DNA of 64,000 nucleotides from Niallia alba (GTDB lineage: Bacteria > Bacillota > Bacilli > Bacillales > Cytobacillaceae), in assembly GCF_012933555.1 (NCBI RefSeq), contig NZ_JABBPK010000001.1, positions 3,202,001-3,266,000 on the forward strand. Direction: 5' to 3'. Below are positions 26,524 to 35,313 of the stretch, piece by piece. The notes beneath the pieces are model-generated. The model did not search any database, was not told the origin of the DNA, and worked only from the letters and a program-made list of their open reading frames with translations. The position numbers and the translations under genes were made by a program. How positions within the stretch are numbered: position 1 is the first letter of the stretch; every line of letters starts with the position of its first letter.

Positions 26524-27075
26524 TTATTTCGGATCGATTTTTACAGCAACGTTAGCATTTGGTGAATCCATGTTCTTGCGGATAAGCTGAACGATTTCAT
26601 TTGCCGCTTCTGCAGATAATTCTTCTGCTTTCACTGTTACTTTTACCGTCCCATCATCAGAGGTTTGTACAAGGACGTCTTCATAGTTTTCTGCTTTAAT
26701 TAGACTTTCCATTATCTTTTCATTATCTGTAATAGCTTGAAGCTCTTTAATTTTTTCAGTAGCTTCATTTTTCTCTTCGGCTGTTTTATCTTTAGATCCC
26801 TGTACTGTTACTAGCTCTTCTTTCATTTTGTCTCGTTGTTCCATTAAGTCAAGGCGCATTTGCTCAAATACCGCTTCAGAATCAGTAGTTGTAACAGTGC
26901 TTTCTCCTTTACTGTCTGTAGCTGTTTCTTTGGCATCATTTGTCTTTGCATTATCTTCTTCTGTTGTTGCAAATTCATTTAACCGAGACTCTGGTGAAGT
27001 AATATAGTAAACAGACAACACCACAACCAAACTTAACATTGTTAACAACCACACTGTTTGCTTTTTTAATAACAT
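26524..27075 (-). CDS. spoIIIAH: stage III sporulation protein AH
   Basis: A 183-residue single-pass membrane protein with its transmembrane segment at about residues 6-25. A Glu/Asp/Thr-rich, partly coiled-coil region and a C-terminal ring-building domain (LIKAENYEDVLVQTSDDGTV) follow. The mother-cell protein binds forespore SpoIIQ across the engulfment membranes as part of the A-Q channel. AAGGGGG precedes the ATG. It is the last gene of the spoIIIA operon, 13 bp after spoIIIAG. Confidence 0.95.
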   Translation of the reverse strand: MLLKKQTVWLLTMLSLVVVLSVYYITSPESRLNEFATTEEDNAKTNDAKETATDSKGESTVTTTDSEAVFEQMRLDLMEQRDKMKEELVTVQGSKDKTAEEKNEATEKIKELQAITDNEKIMESLIKAENYEDVLVQTSDDGTVKVTVKAEELSAEAANEIVQLIRKNMDSPNANVAVKIDPK

Positions 27076-27088
27076 CTATTATTCCCCC

Positions 27089-27742
27089 TTAGTTTTGTTT
27101 AGGTTGTACAGAAACTCTATGGCTTGGAACATCCAGTGCCCGAGTAACTGCCTCTACTATCATTGTTTTTACTTTTATATCTTCAGCTCCTTTTGCAACA
27201 ACTAGAACCCCAACAATTTTAGGTTTCATCGTTTCGACTACAATCGGAACTTGTTTATCGCCATTTGGCACTAATACTACGGTTTCCTCATTTGATGTTT
27301 CTTCTACATTCCTATTTCCTCCCTGTGTATCCTTTTCTTCTGTTTTCTGGATTGTTTGGGATTGGTTTTTTTCATATACTTTCTTTTCTGAACCTTCTAT
27401 ATTTACATAAACAATTGCATCCTTAACTCCCGCTATTGCCGTTATTGCTTCCTTAATTTCTTTTTTGTATTGTTCTTCATAATCAGCAATAGTTAAGTTG
27501 TTACTAGAGGCTTTTTGTCCAAATGTTTCTTCGGCATCTTGAGAGGAAGCATCATTACTATAAACTGCAACTTCTTGGGCATTTTTATCATCCTTAAAAA
27601 ACATATTGCTCAACAGCATGATGGCGACTCCAAACAATACAACGATGACAATGTAGGTGGTTTTCCCCTGTTTTTTTTCATTCCCATCGTTTGACAGAAA
27701 ATTTTTCAACCAGCTTAATGGCCCTTTGTCCTTGTTATCCAT
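27089..27742 (-). CDS. spoIIIAG: stage III sporulation protein AG
   Basis: A 217-residue protein with one transmembrane segment (about residues 26-46, TYIVIVVLFGVAIMLLSNMF) and an extracytoplasmic ring-building domain with a Thr/Glu/Asn-rich insertion. B. subtilis SpoIIIAG forms a large oligomeric ring in the mother-cell outer forespore membrane. The start at 27742 (MDNKDKGPLSWLK) is chosen because GGAGGGGAGG is correctly spaced; the ATG three codons upstream abuts that site. It overlaps the spoIIIAF end by 8 bp. Confidence 0.94.
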   Translation of the reverse strand: MDNKDKGPLSWLKNFLSNDGNEKKQGKTTYIVIVVLFGVAIMLLSNMFFKDDKNAQEVAVYSNDASSQDAEETFGQKASSNNLTIADYEEQYKKEIKEAITAIAGVKDAIVYVNIEGSEKKVYEKNQSQTIQKTEEKDTQGGNRNVEETSNEETVVLVPNGDKQVPIVVETMKPKIVGVLVVAKGAEDIKVKTMIVEAVTRALDVPSHRVSVQPKQN

Positions 27743-28367
27743 TTTTCTCATCCTCCCCTCCTTCGTACATAATTACAATTGCATCATCTCGTACTTCCCA
27801 CTTTTCGGAAAGAAAGGAAATAATACTTTCTGTATCCATTTGTTTCGATTCATCTTTGTCAAGAAGAGGTTGCTGTGTATCAATTCGAACAGGGCTTACA
27901 GCTTCCACAACATTATTTTGATCCTTGCTATCTTTCATATGGATAACCAGTTCTGTTAAGTTTGCGGGAAACCCAACATCCTTTTCTTTGTCTATCGATA
28001 ATTGAATCGAATTGATCTCCATTCCGTAATTTGCTATCAACTCCTCATTTGCATCCTCTTTTAATTGGACAGCCATTTTATTTAATGTATATTCATCAAG
28101 TGAGGCTTGTATTTCTCTTTTTTTCAATTCGATCGAATTATTCATATTTTTTTGTTCTGGCTGCCCCATTGCACTAGCAGTAAAAACGTCTTCAAAATCA
28201 CTAGATATCAGCTTAAACACAGGTGTCAATATGACTGTTATCAACAATAATCCTGCAACCATTTTGGCGTATTTCTGAAAGGTAGAATTCGGCAAAAGCA
28301 TATCCACAACGGTTGCTAGCAAAATAAACAGAATAATATTAGTGACCCATTCTGTAATAAAATTCAT
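27735..28367 (-). CDS. spoIIIAF: stage III sporulation protein AF
   Basis: A 210-residue protein with two N-terminal transmembrane helices (about residues 7-24 and 36-54) and a soluble ring-building domain. It is part of the mother-cell side of the feeding-channel complex. A GGGGGGAGAAAGA ribosome binding site precedes the ATG. It lies 15 bp after spoIIIAE and overlaps spoIIIAG. Confidence 0.93.
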   Translation of the reverse strand: MNFITEWVTNIILFILLATVVDMLLPNSTFQKYAKMVAGLLLITVILTPVFKLISSDFEDVFTASAMGQPEQKNMNNSIELKKREIQASLDEYTLNKMAVQLKEDANEELIANYGMEINSIQLSIDKEKDVGFPANLTELVIHMKDSKDQNNVVEAVSPVRIDTQQPLLDKDESKQMDTESIISFLSEKWEVRDDAIVIMYEGGEDEKNG

Positions 28368-28382
28368 TCTTTCTCCCCCCTT

Positions 28383-29615
28383 CTACCTGACCATCATCGT
28401 TAAGTTACTAGCAACAATGATCACTGTAATGCTTAAGAAAAACATCAGGGACACGATCGCTAATGCTGCAAAGACATAAATGACGCTTTTACTAATAACA
28501 TCTAAACATTTGATGACTGGACCGCCGCCGATTGGCTGCAAGATTGCTGCTGCAAATTTATATATAAAGGAAATCATTAAAATCTTGATTGCCGGAAAGG
28601 CTACAAGAAGAAGAAGGATTACTACGCCTGCTATCCCTACCGTGTTTTTTAATAATAAGGAGGCATTTATAACAGTATCTGTTGCATCTGTAAACATTCG
28701 TCCGATAACAGGAATGAAATTCCCTGTTACAAACTTAGCTGTTTTTATCGTAATCCCGTCAGTTATAGCAGAAGATGCCCCTTGTACAGAAATAACACCT
28801 AGAAATATCGTTAAAAAAATCCCAAGAATCCCTATGCTAATATTTCTTAACAAATTTGCTAATTGGGTAACTTTGTATTGTTCTGATAAACTACTTACGA
28901 CATGGAGTAATGTGGATAAAAATAACAGAGGGAGCACAATATACTCGATTAACATGCCGCTTGTATTCATTAAAAATAAAATGACGGGATGAAAGAATGC
29001 AGCAGATATAGCACCACCTGATGCTGCCATAAGGGCCAGCAATAACGGCACCAGCGCTAATATAAAATTTGTCATGTTCGAAATAGCATCACTCGCATAT
29101 GTAATAGCTACATGAAAACTATTTAATGCAAGTATAATTAACACCATAAAAACAATCGCATATGCTACTTTACTGATTGAGCTTTTCTCAAATGAATTTT
29201 GAAGCATCTGCAACATGACACTAAATATAGTAAGTAGGATTAAGGAACCTAATAATTTTCCATTTACGATAATTTCATGGAACGCAAATTGAAGCATTCC
29301 GTGGAAAAAGCCCTGTAAATCAAAGCTTTTATTCCCAACCATAAAGTCATAGAGACTGCCCTTTTGACTTTCTGGTAAAAAACCTCCATACTCTGTTTTG
29401 ATAGAATCCCAAAATTCCGTTAATTCATTGAGATCTAAAGACTCCAATTGCGATTCAACAATTTTTGTTGGATCCATTCCTTCTTCCTTTATTTCCTCTG
29501 CTGTTTCCGTATCTTCTGTTTTTGGTGATTCGTGAGGTGAGGCTTGTACAATAGGTTGATAGAGAAAAAAGATAGCTGCCATTATTAGTAGTACGATTTT
29601 CAGCTTTGTTTTCAA
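28383..29615 (-). CDS. spoIIIAE: stage III sporulation protein AE
   Basis: A polytopic membrane protein of about 410 residues. A cleavable-type signal segment (KIVLLIMAAIFFLYQPIVQA) is followed by an acidic stretch, then six or seven hydrophobic helices (for example LLGSLILLTIFSVMLQML and IIGMAGIV-like segments in the C-terminal half). It is the core channel component of the SpoIIIA complex. A GTG at 29624 overlaps the GAGGTG ribosome binding site, so the TTG at 29615 is preferred; the difference is three residues. Confidence 0.93.
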   Translation of the reverse strand: MKTKLKIVLLIMAAIFFLYQPIVQASPHESPKTEDTETAEEIKEEGMDPTKIVESQLESLDLNELTEFWDSIKTEYGGFLPESQKGSLYDFMVGNKSFDLQGFFHGMLQFAFHEIIVNGKLLGSLILLTIFSVMLQMLQNSFEKSSISKVAYAIVFMVLIILALNSFHVAITYASDAISNMTNFILALVPLLLALMAASGGAISAAFFHPVILFLMNTSGMLIEYIVLPLLFLSTLLHVVSSLSEQYKVTQLANLLRNISIGILGIFLTIFLGVISVQGASSAITDGITIKTAKFVTGNFIPVIGRMFTDATDTVINASLLLKNTVGIAGVVILLLLVAFPAIKILMISFIYKFAAAILQPIGGGPVIKCLDVISKSVIYVFAALAIVSLMFFLSITVIIVASNLTMMVR

Positions 29616-29644
29616 TTTTTTCACCTCGGAAAACGGTTTCCTAG

Positions 29645-30034
29645 TTAATTGGGAATCATATTTAAAATGGTTTCAACTAAAACGGTTAATATTGGGACTG
29701 CCATGGCTAAAATCAATATCTTTCCCGCAAGTTCAATTTTGGAGGCAATCGATCCTTGCCCTGCGTCTTTTGTAATTTGCACAGCAAATTCAGCGATATA
29801 GGCGATTCCAATAATCTTTAGAATCGTCTCGACATAAACGGTATTTACCCTTGCATTTAAGGCTATTCTTTCAACCATTTGTATAATAGCGGCAATTTGA
29901 TCAACAAGAAAAAGAAAAATGGCACAACCAACAAAAACTACTAGTAAAAAAGCGATATTAGGCTTCTGTTCTTTTACCACGAGTGCTAAAAATGTGGAAA
30001 TGAGTGCAATTCCAACTATTTGAAGAATTTCAAT
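29645..30034 (-). CDS. spoIIIAD: stage III sporulation protein AD, apparent AUU start
   Basis: A 129-residue membrane protein with about four hydrophobic helices. NTVYVETILKIIGIAYIAEFAVQITKDAGQGSIASKIELAGKI matches the family closely. The first canonical start (GTG 29980) would delete the conserved first helix. Reading upstream in frame gives IEILQIVGIALISTFLAL, the expected N-terminus, preceded by AAAGGAGG with 8-base spacing to an ATT codon at 30032-30034. No ATG, GTG or TTG exists between that site and 29980. Initiation at AUU, or at an adjacent AUC, is therefore inferred. The preceding spoIIIAC stop codon overlaps the ribosome binding site. Confidence 0.88.
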   Translation of the reverse strand: MEILQIVGIALISTFLALVVKEQKPNIAFLLVVFVGCAIFLFLVDQIAAIIQMVERIALNARVNTVYVETILKIIGIAYIAEFAVQITKDAGQGSIASKIELAGKILILAMAVPILTVLVETILNMIPN

Positions 30035-30048
30035 GATGATATCCTCCT

Positions 30049-30255
30049 TTACCCTTGGAATAGAAATACTGCTTTAATTTTCTGGAACAAATCATTCACG
30101 ATGTTTGCTACCATAAACAAAATGTAAATAAATCCAAACAACGTAACCCATTGCGCGTATTCTTTTTTGCCGACTTGGTCGAGGATTGTATGTAAAAAAG
30201 CTACAACGATTCCAACCCCAGCGATTTTGAATATAATATCGACCTCTAAGCCCAT
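30049..30255 (-). CDS. spoIIIAC: stage III sporulation protein AC
   Basis: A 68-residue membrane protein with two hydrophobic helices (IIFKIAGVGIVVAFLHTIL and WVTLFGFIYILFMVANIV). It is a small integral subunit of the SpoIIIA complex. AGGAGGAGACTTTT precedes the ATG. It lies between spoIIIAB and spoIIIAD with short gaps. Confidence 0.95.
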   Translation of the reverse strand: MGLEVDIIFKIAGVGIVVAFLHTILDQVGKKEYAQWVTLFGFIYILFMVANIVNDLFQKIKAVFLFQG

Positions 30256-30273
30256 AAAAGTCTCCTCCTAAAA

Positions 30274-30789
30274 CTACATCAATAAAATGACAATCAGCAG
30301 GCCGGACAAAAACCCGAGACTTCTTATCATTTTCTCGTATTTCCCTTGCGTTTCCCTTGCTTCTGCTTCTTCTCTTTCCAGATGAGTAAGTGTTAGCATA
30401 ATTTGCTTTTGTTGCGATAGACGGTCATGCCGCCCCAATGTCTCTCCAAACTGCTTCATAATTTCTAATTCGGTACCCTTCATCGCCGTTTTTTTCCAAA
30501 TGTCATTTAAAGAAACTGCCCATGCTTCTTTCACGGTTGTGTCCTCTTTAATTAAGCGATCTGCAAAACTCGCAAAAAAGGAACTTAATGGCTCATTTAA
30601 TTGTTCTGCTAATCTTCTACTTGCTTCGTGCAAGGGGGTATGTCCATACATAATCTCTGCCTCTAAAGATTGTAGTGCAGATTTTAATGCGCGAATTTGC
30701 TTTGGTCTTTGGCTTAATAGCTTTGAAAATTCCATTCCACCCCAGCTTGTGGAAGCAAGAATTAAGATTGCACCAATTATTTTCATCAT
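30274..30789 (-). CDS. spoIIIAB: stage III sporulation protein AB
   Basis: A 171-residue protein with a hydrophobic N-terminus (IIGAILILASTSWGGMEF) and a C-terminal membrane segment (SLGFLSGLLIVILLM) around a helical domain. It resembles a GspF-type secretion component. The two consecutive ATG codons at 30789 and 30786 are both possible. It begins immediately after the spoIIIAA stop codon, implying translational coupling. Confidence 0.94.
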   Translation of the reverse strand: MMKIIGAILILASTSWGGMEFSKLLSQRPKQIRALKSALQSLEAEIMYGHTPLHEASRRLAEQLNEPLSSFFASFADRLIKEDTTVKEAWAVSLNDIWKKTAMKGTELEIMKQFGETLGRHDRLSQQKQIMLTLTHLEREEAEARETQGKYEKMIRSLGFLSGLLIVILLM

Positions 30790-31716
30790 TTACTTCACCT
30801 TCATTTCATCCATCAATAATTGGCCTTGTCCATTTCTTATTGCTGTCACTGTACCAGGACCTTTCTTTCTATTTAATTCAATATATCGTTCAAATATGCC
30901 CATTTTTATCATTCTAGAGAGCATAGGCCGTTTTTTCACTTCATCTAAATTTGATCCATGTGTAGTCATTATTAATTGGATGCCCGCATTTACTGCTTCT
31001 AGAATGGCTTCTTCATCTTCTTTCCGACCGACTTCATCCACAATTAGAACATCTGGACTCATGGAGCGAATCATCATCATCATTCCTTCGGCTTTTGGAC
31101 ATGCATCCAGTACATCAATTCGTGGTCCAAATGTCATTTGAGGGATCCCATCTAAACATCCAGCAATTTCAGATCGCTCATCTACAATTCCAACTTTTGC
31201 TGGTTTTAATAAAGAATTCTCCTCCTCCGAAGAAATTAGTCTAGCAATATCTCTTAACAAGGTTGTTTTCCCTGTCTGAGGAGGTCCAATAATCATCGTA
31301 TGATGCCATTTCCCCTTATCATATAAGTAAGGAATAAATGAATTAGCTATTCCAATTTGCTCTTTTGCTATCCGAATATTGAAAGAAGCTACATCTCGTA
31401 TAGCCTTGACTTTGCTATCTTGTAAAATCACTCTGCCAGCTAGTCCAATTCGATGTCCCCCCTGAACAGTGATATATCCTCTTTTCAATTCTTCTTCCAT
31501 TGTATAAACCGAATATTGACTTATTTTATTTAACAATTGATTCCCATCCTCTTTTGAAACGATAAATGGGAAAAAGATAGAACGCCCATTAATAAAAACT
31601 TCTAATGGCCTGCCTATTCGAACTCGAATCTCTTCCATTCCTAATCTTTCTGCTGGAGGGATTGTGAGAATATGATTTTCAATAGATTTTGGCAAAAAAG
31701 AATAGATGGTATTCAC
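30790..31716 (-). CDS. spoIIIAA: stage III sporulation protein AA, ATPase
   Basis: A 308-residue RecA-fold ATPase resembling secretion ATPases. Walker A is IIGPPQTGKTTLLRDIARL, and Walker B lies in SPDVLIVDEVGRKEDEEAI. It probably powers assembly or transport of the SpoIIIA-SpoIIQ channel from the mother-cell cytosol. Translation begins at GTG 31716, nine bases after AGGAGG. It is the first gene of the eight-gene operon. A sigma-E promoter is expected upstream, but I could not assign it with confidence. Confidence 0.96.
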   Translation of the reverse strand: MNTIYSFLPKSIENHILTIPPAERLGMEEIRVRIGRPLEVFINGRSIFFPFIVSKEDGNQLLNKISQYSVYTMEEELKRGYITVQGGHRIGLAGRVILQDSKVKAIRDVASFNIRIAKEQIGIANSFIPYLYDKGKWHHTMIIGPPQTGKTTLLRDIARLISSEEENSLLKPAKVGIVDERSEIAGCLDGIPQMTFGPRIDVLDACPKAEGMMMMIRSMSPDVLIVDEVGRKEDEEAILEAVNAGIQLIMTTHGSNLDEVKKRPMLSRMIKMGIFERYIELNRKKGPGTVTAIRNGQGQLLMDEMKVK

Positions 31717-32087
31717 AATGAAATTCCTCCTTTGTTAAAAAGGCTTTTACAATATTTAAACTGATTTGTTATGACATATATAGGATGACTTATTAAAATG
31801 TATGCTTGTCTTCTTCTTTTATGTCACTTCGGATTTAATTCTTCTATTTTTATCAATTATTGTTTTTTCATAGGAAAGATTATTATTTAACTAAGCTGAG
31901 CAGCTTGAAAACACTTAGATACCATAGAGGATAATGAAAAGGTATCTGCTATATTTAGGCTTCGCCAAGTATATGAAATCAGCCTTTATATAGAAGGATG
32001 GCACCAAGTGTAAAAAATGGTTAAAAATTAGCTTTTTTTCAAAAGCTATATAAGATTAAAAGCTAAAAAATATAGGAGGAAAAGGAC
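31717..32087. other. divergent intergenic region, spoIIIAA / alkaline phosphatase
   Basis: This 371-bp AT-rich region must carry the leftward spoIIIA promoter and the rightward phosphatase promoter. A small hairpin AGCTTTT...AAAAGCT lies at about 32029-32048, before the phosphatase ribosome binding site. No gene is seen; the yqhV gene found near here in B. subtilis is absent. Confidence 0.5.
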
Positions 32088-33479
32088 ATGAAAAAATTAC
32101 TTCTCGTCTTTCTTTCCATCAGTTTAGGGCTCTTTCTTTCTGTTCAAACAGCGGGACATAAACCTGCTTTAAGCAAGGAACAAAAAAGAATACCTAAAAA
32201 CGTTATCTTATTAATTGGCGATGGCATGGGCATTGGGCAAATGGAGATTGCTCGATTATTTGAGCATGGAACAAAAGGAAGACTTTTTATCGAAACACTT
32301 CCTCATACCGCTATCGTTCATACATCATCCAACAATAATCGTGTAACAGACTCTGCTGCTGGAGGGACAGCACTCGCACTTGGTAGGAAAACAGATAATG
32401 GAATGATCGGCATGACACCTGAGGGGAAAAACGAAGACAGTATTTTAGATAGCTTTAAAAAAGCTGGCAAGAAAACGGCGATTATTACGACGAATTCTGT
32501 AACAGATGCAACGCCTGCAAGCTTTACAGCAAGCGTTAATAATAGATGGGCAGACCAAGAGGAAATTGCAAAGCAACAATTAAGCAATAAAGTCGATATT
32601 ATTATGGGTGGCGGTAAAAAATACTTCACTCGCAATGATAAAAGAGGAATTGATCTTATCGATGCCTATAAAAAGGCTGGATATGATTTTTTAACAACGG
32701 CTGATCAATTAGAAAAAACAGATGCGAAAAAAATTCTCGGTTTATTTGGGGATGCTCATTTAAATTTCCAACTAGACAGAAATCATCTCAAAACAACGGA
32801 ACCATCTTTACAGAAAATGACTGAAAAAGCTTTAAATGTTTTAGCAGATGAAGAAAAAGGTTTTTTTGCAATGATAGAAGGAGGCCGAATCGACCATGCC
32901 TCCCATTCATCAGATATTACAGGAATATGGAAAGAAACCATTGCTTTCGATGATGTTGTGAAATATTGTGTAGAATGGGCTAATAAACGAAAGGATACTT
33001 TAGTTGTTGTTGCTGCCGACCATGAGACAATGGGGGTTTCTGCCACAGAAGCAATGGATATAAACGGGCTTAAAGACATTTCTGCCTCTCCACATTACAT
33101 GGCACAACAATTAAGCAAGAAAAAAACAGGCAATGGTTATACGACAAACAGCATCCGGAAGGTTTTTAAAGACTATGCAGCTATTGATTTAAGTAAAGAA
33201 GAGCTTAAGCAATTCCAAACAAATACAATGCGAAACAAAGGACAGGTTTATCTTGAGCAACAAATTGACTGGAAAATCGGCAATATAATCGCCAACCATT
33301 ATCACGCCGGCATCATACAACCGCAAATACAGCAGCTTAGTGATACAGGAGGACATACAAGTAATATGATTGTTGTTTTCGCAGTTGGAACAGGTGCGGA
33401 AGAATTTCATGGTGTGCTAGATAACACTGATATTCCGAAAAAAATCGCCGCAATTATGGGGTATGATTTCCCAAAATAA
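32088..33479 (+). CDS. secreted alkaline phosphatase
   Basis: A 463-residue alkaline phosphatase of the PhoA/PhoB type. A signal peptide (about residues 1-22, LLLVFLSISLGLFLSVQTAG) leads to the metal site NVILLIGDGMGIGQ, the catalytic serine in VTDSAAGGTALALGRKT, MIEGGRIDHASHSSD, VVAADHETMG and a final metal ligand in SDTGGHTSN. It releases phosphate from organic monoesters outside the membrane. AGGAGGAAAAGG precedes the ATG. Pho regulon control would be expected, but I did not find convincing PhoP repeats. It is a single-gene insertion relative to B. subtilis synteny. Confidence 0.93.
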   Translation: MKKLLLVFLSISLGLFLSVQTAGHKPALSKEQKRIPKNVILLIGDGMGIGQMEIARLFEHGTKGRLFIETLPHTAIVHTSSNNNRVTDSAAGGTALALGRKTDNGMIGMTPEGKNEDSILDSFKKAGKKTAIITTNSVTDATPASFTASVNNRWADQEEIAKQQLSNKVDIIMGGGKKYFTRNDKRGIDLIDAYKKAGYDFLTTADQLEKTDAKKILGLFGDAHLNFQLDRNHLKTTEPSLQKMTEKALNVLADEEKGFFAMIEGGRIDHASHSSDITGIWKETIAFDDVVKYCVEWANKRKDTLVVVAADHETMGVSATEAMDINGLKDISASPHYMAQQLSKKKTGNGYTTNSIRKVFKDYAAIDLSKEELKQFQTNTMRNKGQVYLEQQIDWKIGNIIANHYHAGIIQPQIQQLSDTGGHTSNMIVVFAVGTGAEEFHGVLDNTDIPKKIAAIMGYDFPK

Positions 33480-33538
33480 AAAGGTAGTCCAACCAAAAAT
33501 AATCACTTCATCATATGCTATCATGAGGTGATATTACC

Positions 33539-34255
33539 ATGTTTTCAAAACCAACTTCGGTAACATATATATCAAATGGATTCCACTCAACAGGTAAGGA
33601 CAAACATTTCGGTGTGGACTTTGCAGAAAATGGAATCAATGCAATTAGGGCAAGTGCTGATGGAACTGTTACTAGATCCTATTATTCAGCAAGTTACGGA
33701 GAATGCATTATGATTCTTCATCAAATTTCTGGACAAGAATATGAAACAGTATACGCCCATTTAAAAAGTGGTTCTCGAAAAGTAAAGGTTGGAGATTCTG
33801 TCAAAAAAGGACAAGTTATCGGCATTATGGGCAGTACAGGAGATTCAACAGGTCAGCATTTGCATTTTGAATTACATGTTGGCCGCTGGAATGTCCTTAA
33901 GTCTAATGCAGTTAACCCACTTCCATATTTTGAAACAGATACTAAAGCAACTACCTCTAATAATAAAGAATATATTGTTAAAGCAGGCGATACACTGTAT
34001 CAAATTAGCAGGAAATATAATACAACCATCAAAGTACTCTCAGCTTAAAACCAAATAGAAAATCCAAATCTGCTAAAAGTCGGGCAGAAAATCAAAATAC
34101 CATCCACACAAGCTGTCTATTATGTCGTAAAAAAAGGAGATACAGTCAGCCAAATTGCGAAGATGTTTCATACAAGTGTTGGTAAAGTGAAGGAATGGAA
34201 TCAATTGAGGGATGTCAATAAAATATACCTAGGACAAAAATTAAGAGTAGGATAA
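33539..34255 (+). pseudogene. M23 peptidase with LysM repeats, interrupted by an in-frame stop
   Basis: The reading frame encodes 238 codons, of which codon 170 (34046-34048) is TAA. Before it are an M23 metallopeptidase domain (HFGVDFAENG, YAHLKSG, GSTGDSTGQHLHFELHVG: the zinc-binding HxxxD and HxH pattern) and most of a first LysM repeat (YIVKAGDTLYQISRKYNTTIKVLSA). After it, in the same frame, the LysM repeat finishes (NQIENPNLLKVGQKIKIP) and a second follows (YYVVKKGDTVSQIAKMF), ending at TAA 34253-34255. A single base change would restore a coding codon. No signal peptide is visible. The shorter 169-residue product could retain peptidase activity with weakened wall binding. Confidence 0.85.
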
Positions 34256-34443
34256 ATTCGTAATCCTACTCCTTTGGAAAATTTTCATTCGTTTTTCTTA
34301 AGTCTATAACTAAAGCCCTTTTCATTTCATTAAGTATTTTTATTTCCTGCTTATAAGAAACGATAACGCCATTATTACAGCGTTTATATTTTCAACACAA
34401 GTATTTTCCAGAGAAAATCCAGAAAATAGGAGCCACTATATTT

Positions 34444-34672
34444 CCATGGAAAAAGGAGGCAATCAAATGATTACCTCCTTTTCCAGCCGCATTTGCCGCT
34501 TAGGTGTATGGAGTTTCAAAACCTGCTCCACCAGGTGGGTGTTCGCAAAAGCTCTCATCATATGTCCTAATGACGAATGGCATTAGGCCTGCTGATCCTT
34601 CTTTAATATAGAACTCCCTAAATATCGATAAAGGTTGAAACTTCATACGATAACGTACAACGCAGCTTCTAT
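34444..34672 (-). ncRNA. probable 6S-like small RNA
   Basis: A transcript of about 190 nt plus terminator is predicted on the minus strand. Its ends pair (AGCTGCGTT with AATGCGGCT, including wobbles). A second long stem pairs GTATGAAGTTTCAACC with GGTTTTGAAACTCCATAC. An apical stem pairs CCTAATG with CATTAGG. Large unpaired stretches lie between, as in the closing-stem, central-bubble and apical-stem plan of 6S RNA. It has its own sigma-A-like promoter and ends in a 17-bp hairpin with CTTTTTCC (34444-34480). The 6S assignment is inferred from size and architecture. The 200 bp on its left (34256-34443) shows nothing recognisable. Confidence 0.6.
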
Positions 34673-34678
34673 GTTTTT

Positions 34679-34707
34679 ATCATACATGAATTTTTACCGG
34701 AATGCAA
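34679..34707 (-). promoter_or_regulatory. sigma-A-like promoter of the small RNA
   Basis: TTGCAT (34702-34707) and TATGAT (34679-34684) on the minus strand are separated by exactly 17 bases. It would start transcription near 34672, at the base of the predicted closing stem. Confidence 0.6.
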
Positions 34708-34743
34708 ATGGTAAAATTAGTATATTACCTACATTTTAGAACA

Positions 34744-35301
34744 TTATGCACGAGAAACATAGCTAGCTTCTGTTGTGTTAATAATTAAACGGTCCCCTTG
34801 ATTAACGAAGAAAGGAACTTGAACAGTTAGACCTGTTTCCATTACTGCAGGTTTTGTACCACCTGAAGCAGTATCTCCTTTAATACCAGGCTCAGTTTCA
34901 GCCACTTCTAATACAACTGTGTTTGGAAGTTCTACACCTAGTGTTTCTGATTGATACATCATTATATGGACTTCCATATTCTCTTTTAGGAATTTTAATT
35001 CGTATTCAATTACAGAATCTGAAAGCTCAATTTGATCATAAGATTCTACATCCATGAATACGTGCTGGTCGCCGTTTGCATATAAATATTGCATTTTACG
35101 ATTATCAATTTGTGCTTTCGCAACTTTTTCCCCAGCTCTAAAAGTTTTTTCTTGAACAGCACCTGTACGTAAATTTTTTAATTTTGAACGAACAAACGCT
35201 GCACCTTTACCAGGTTTAACGTGTTGGAAATCAAGCACGCGCCAGATTCCGCCGTCTACCTCAATTGTTAAACCTGTCTTAAAATCGTTTACTGAAATCA
35301 T
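34744..35301 (-). CDS. efp: translation elongation factor P
   Basis: A 185-residue three-domain EF-P ([47 protein letters not shown]). The loop residue targeted for modification lies in KPGKGAAF. It relieves ribosome stalling at polyproline. AGGAGGATTACTGC precedes the ATG. It lies 12 bp after papA, as in B. subtilis. Confidence 0.97.
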   Translation of the reverse strand: MISVNDFKTGLTIEVDGGIWRVLDFQHVKPGKGAAFVRSKLKNLRTGAVQEKTFRAGEKVAKAQIDNRKMQYLYANGDQHVFMDVESYDQIELSDSVIEYELKFLKENMEVHIMMYQSETLGVELPNTVVLEVAETEPGIKGDTASGGTKPAVMETGLTVQVPFFVNQGDRLIINTTEASYVSRA

Positions 35302-35313
35302 GCAGTAATCCTC

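Noticed and set aside
31717..31860. Sigma-E promoter of spoIIIAA
   Set aside because: GTCAT-like and CATAA-like motifs are present, but their spacing does not fit, so no promoter is claimed.
34261..34400. Short minus-strand frame ending IKILNEMKRALVIDLRKTNENFPKE
   Set aside because: Looks mildly coding but has no start codon with a ribosome binding site; only about 40 codons before an upstream stop.
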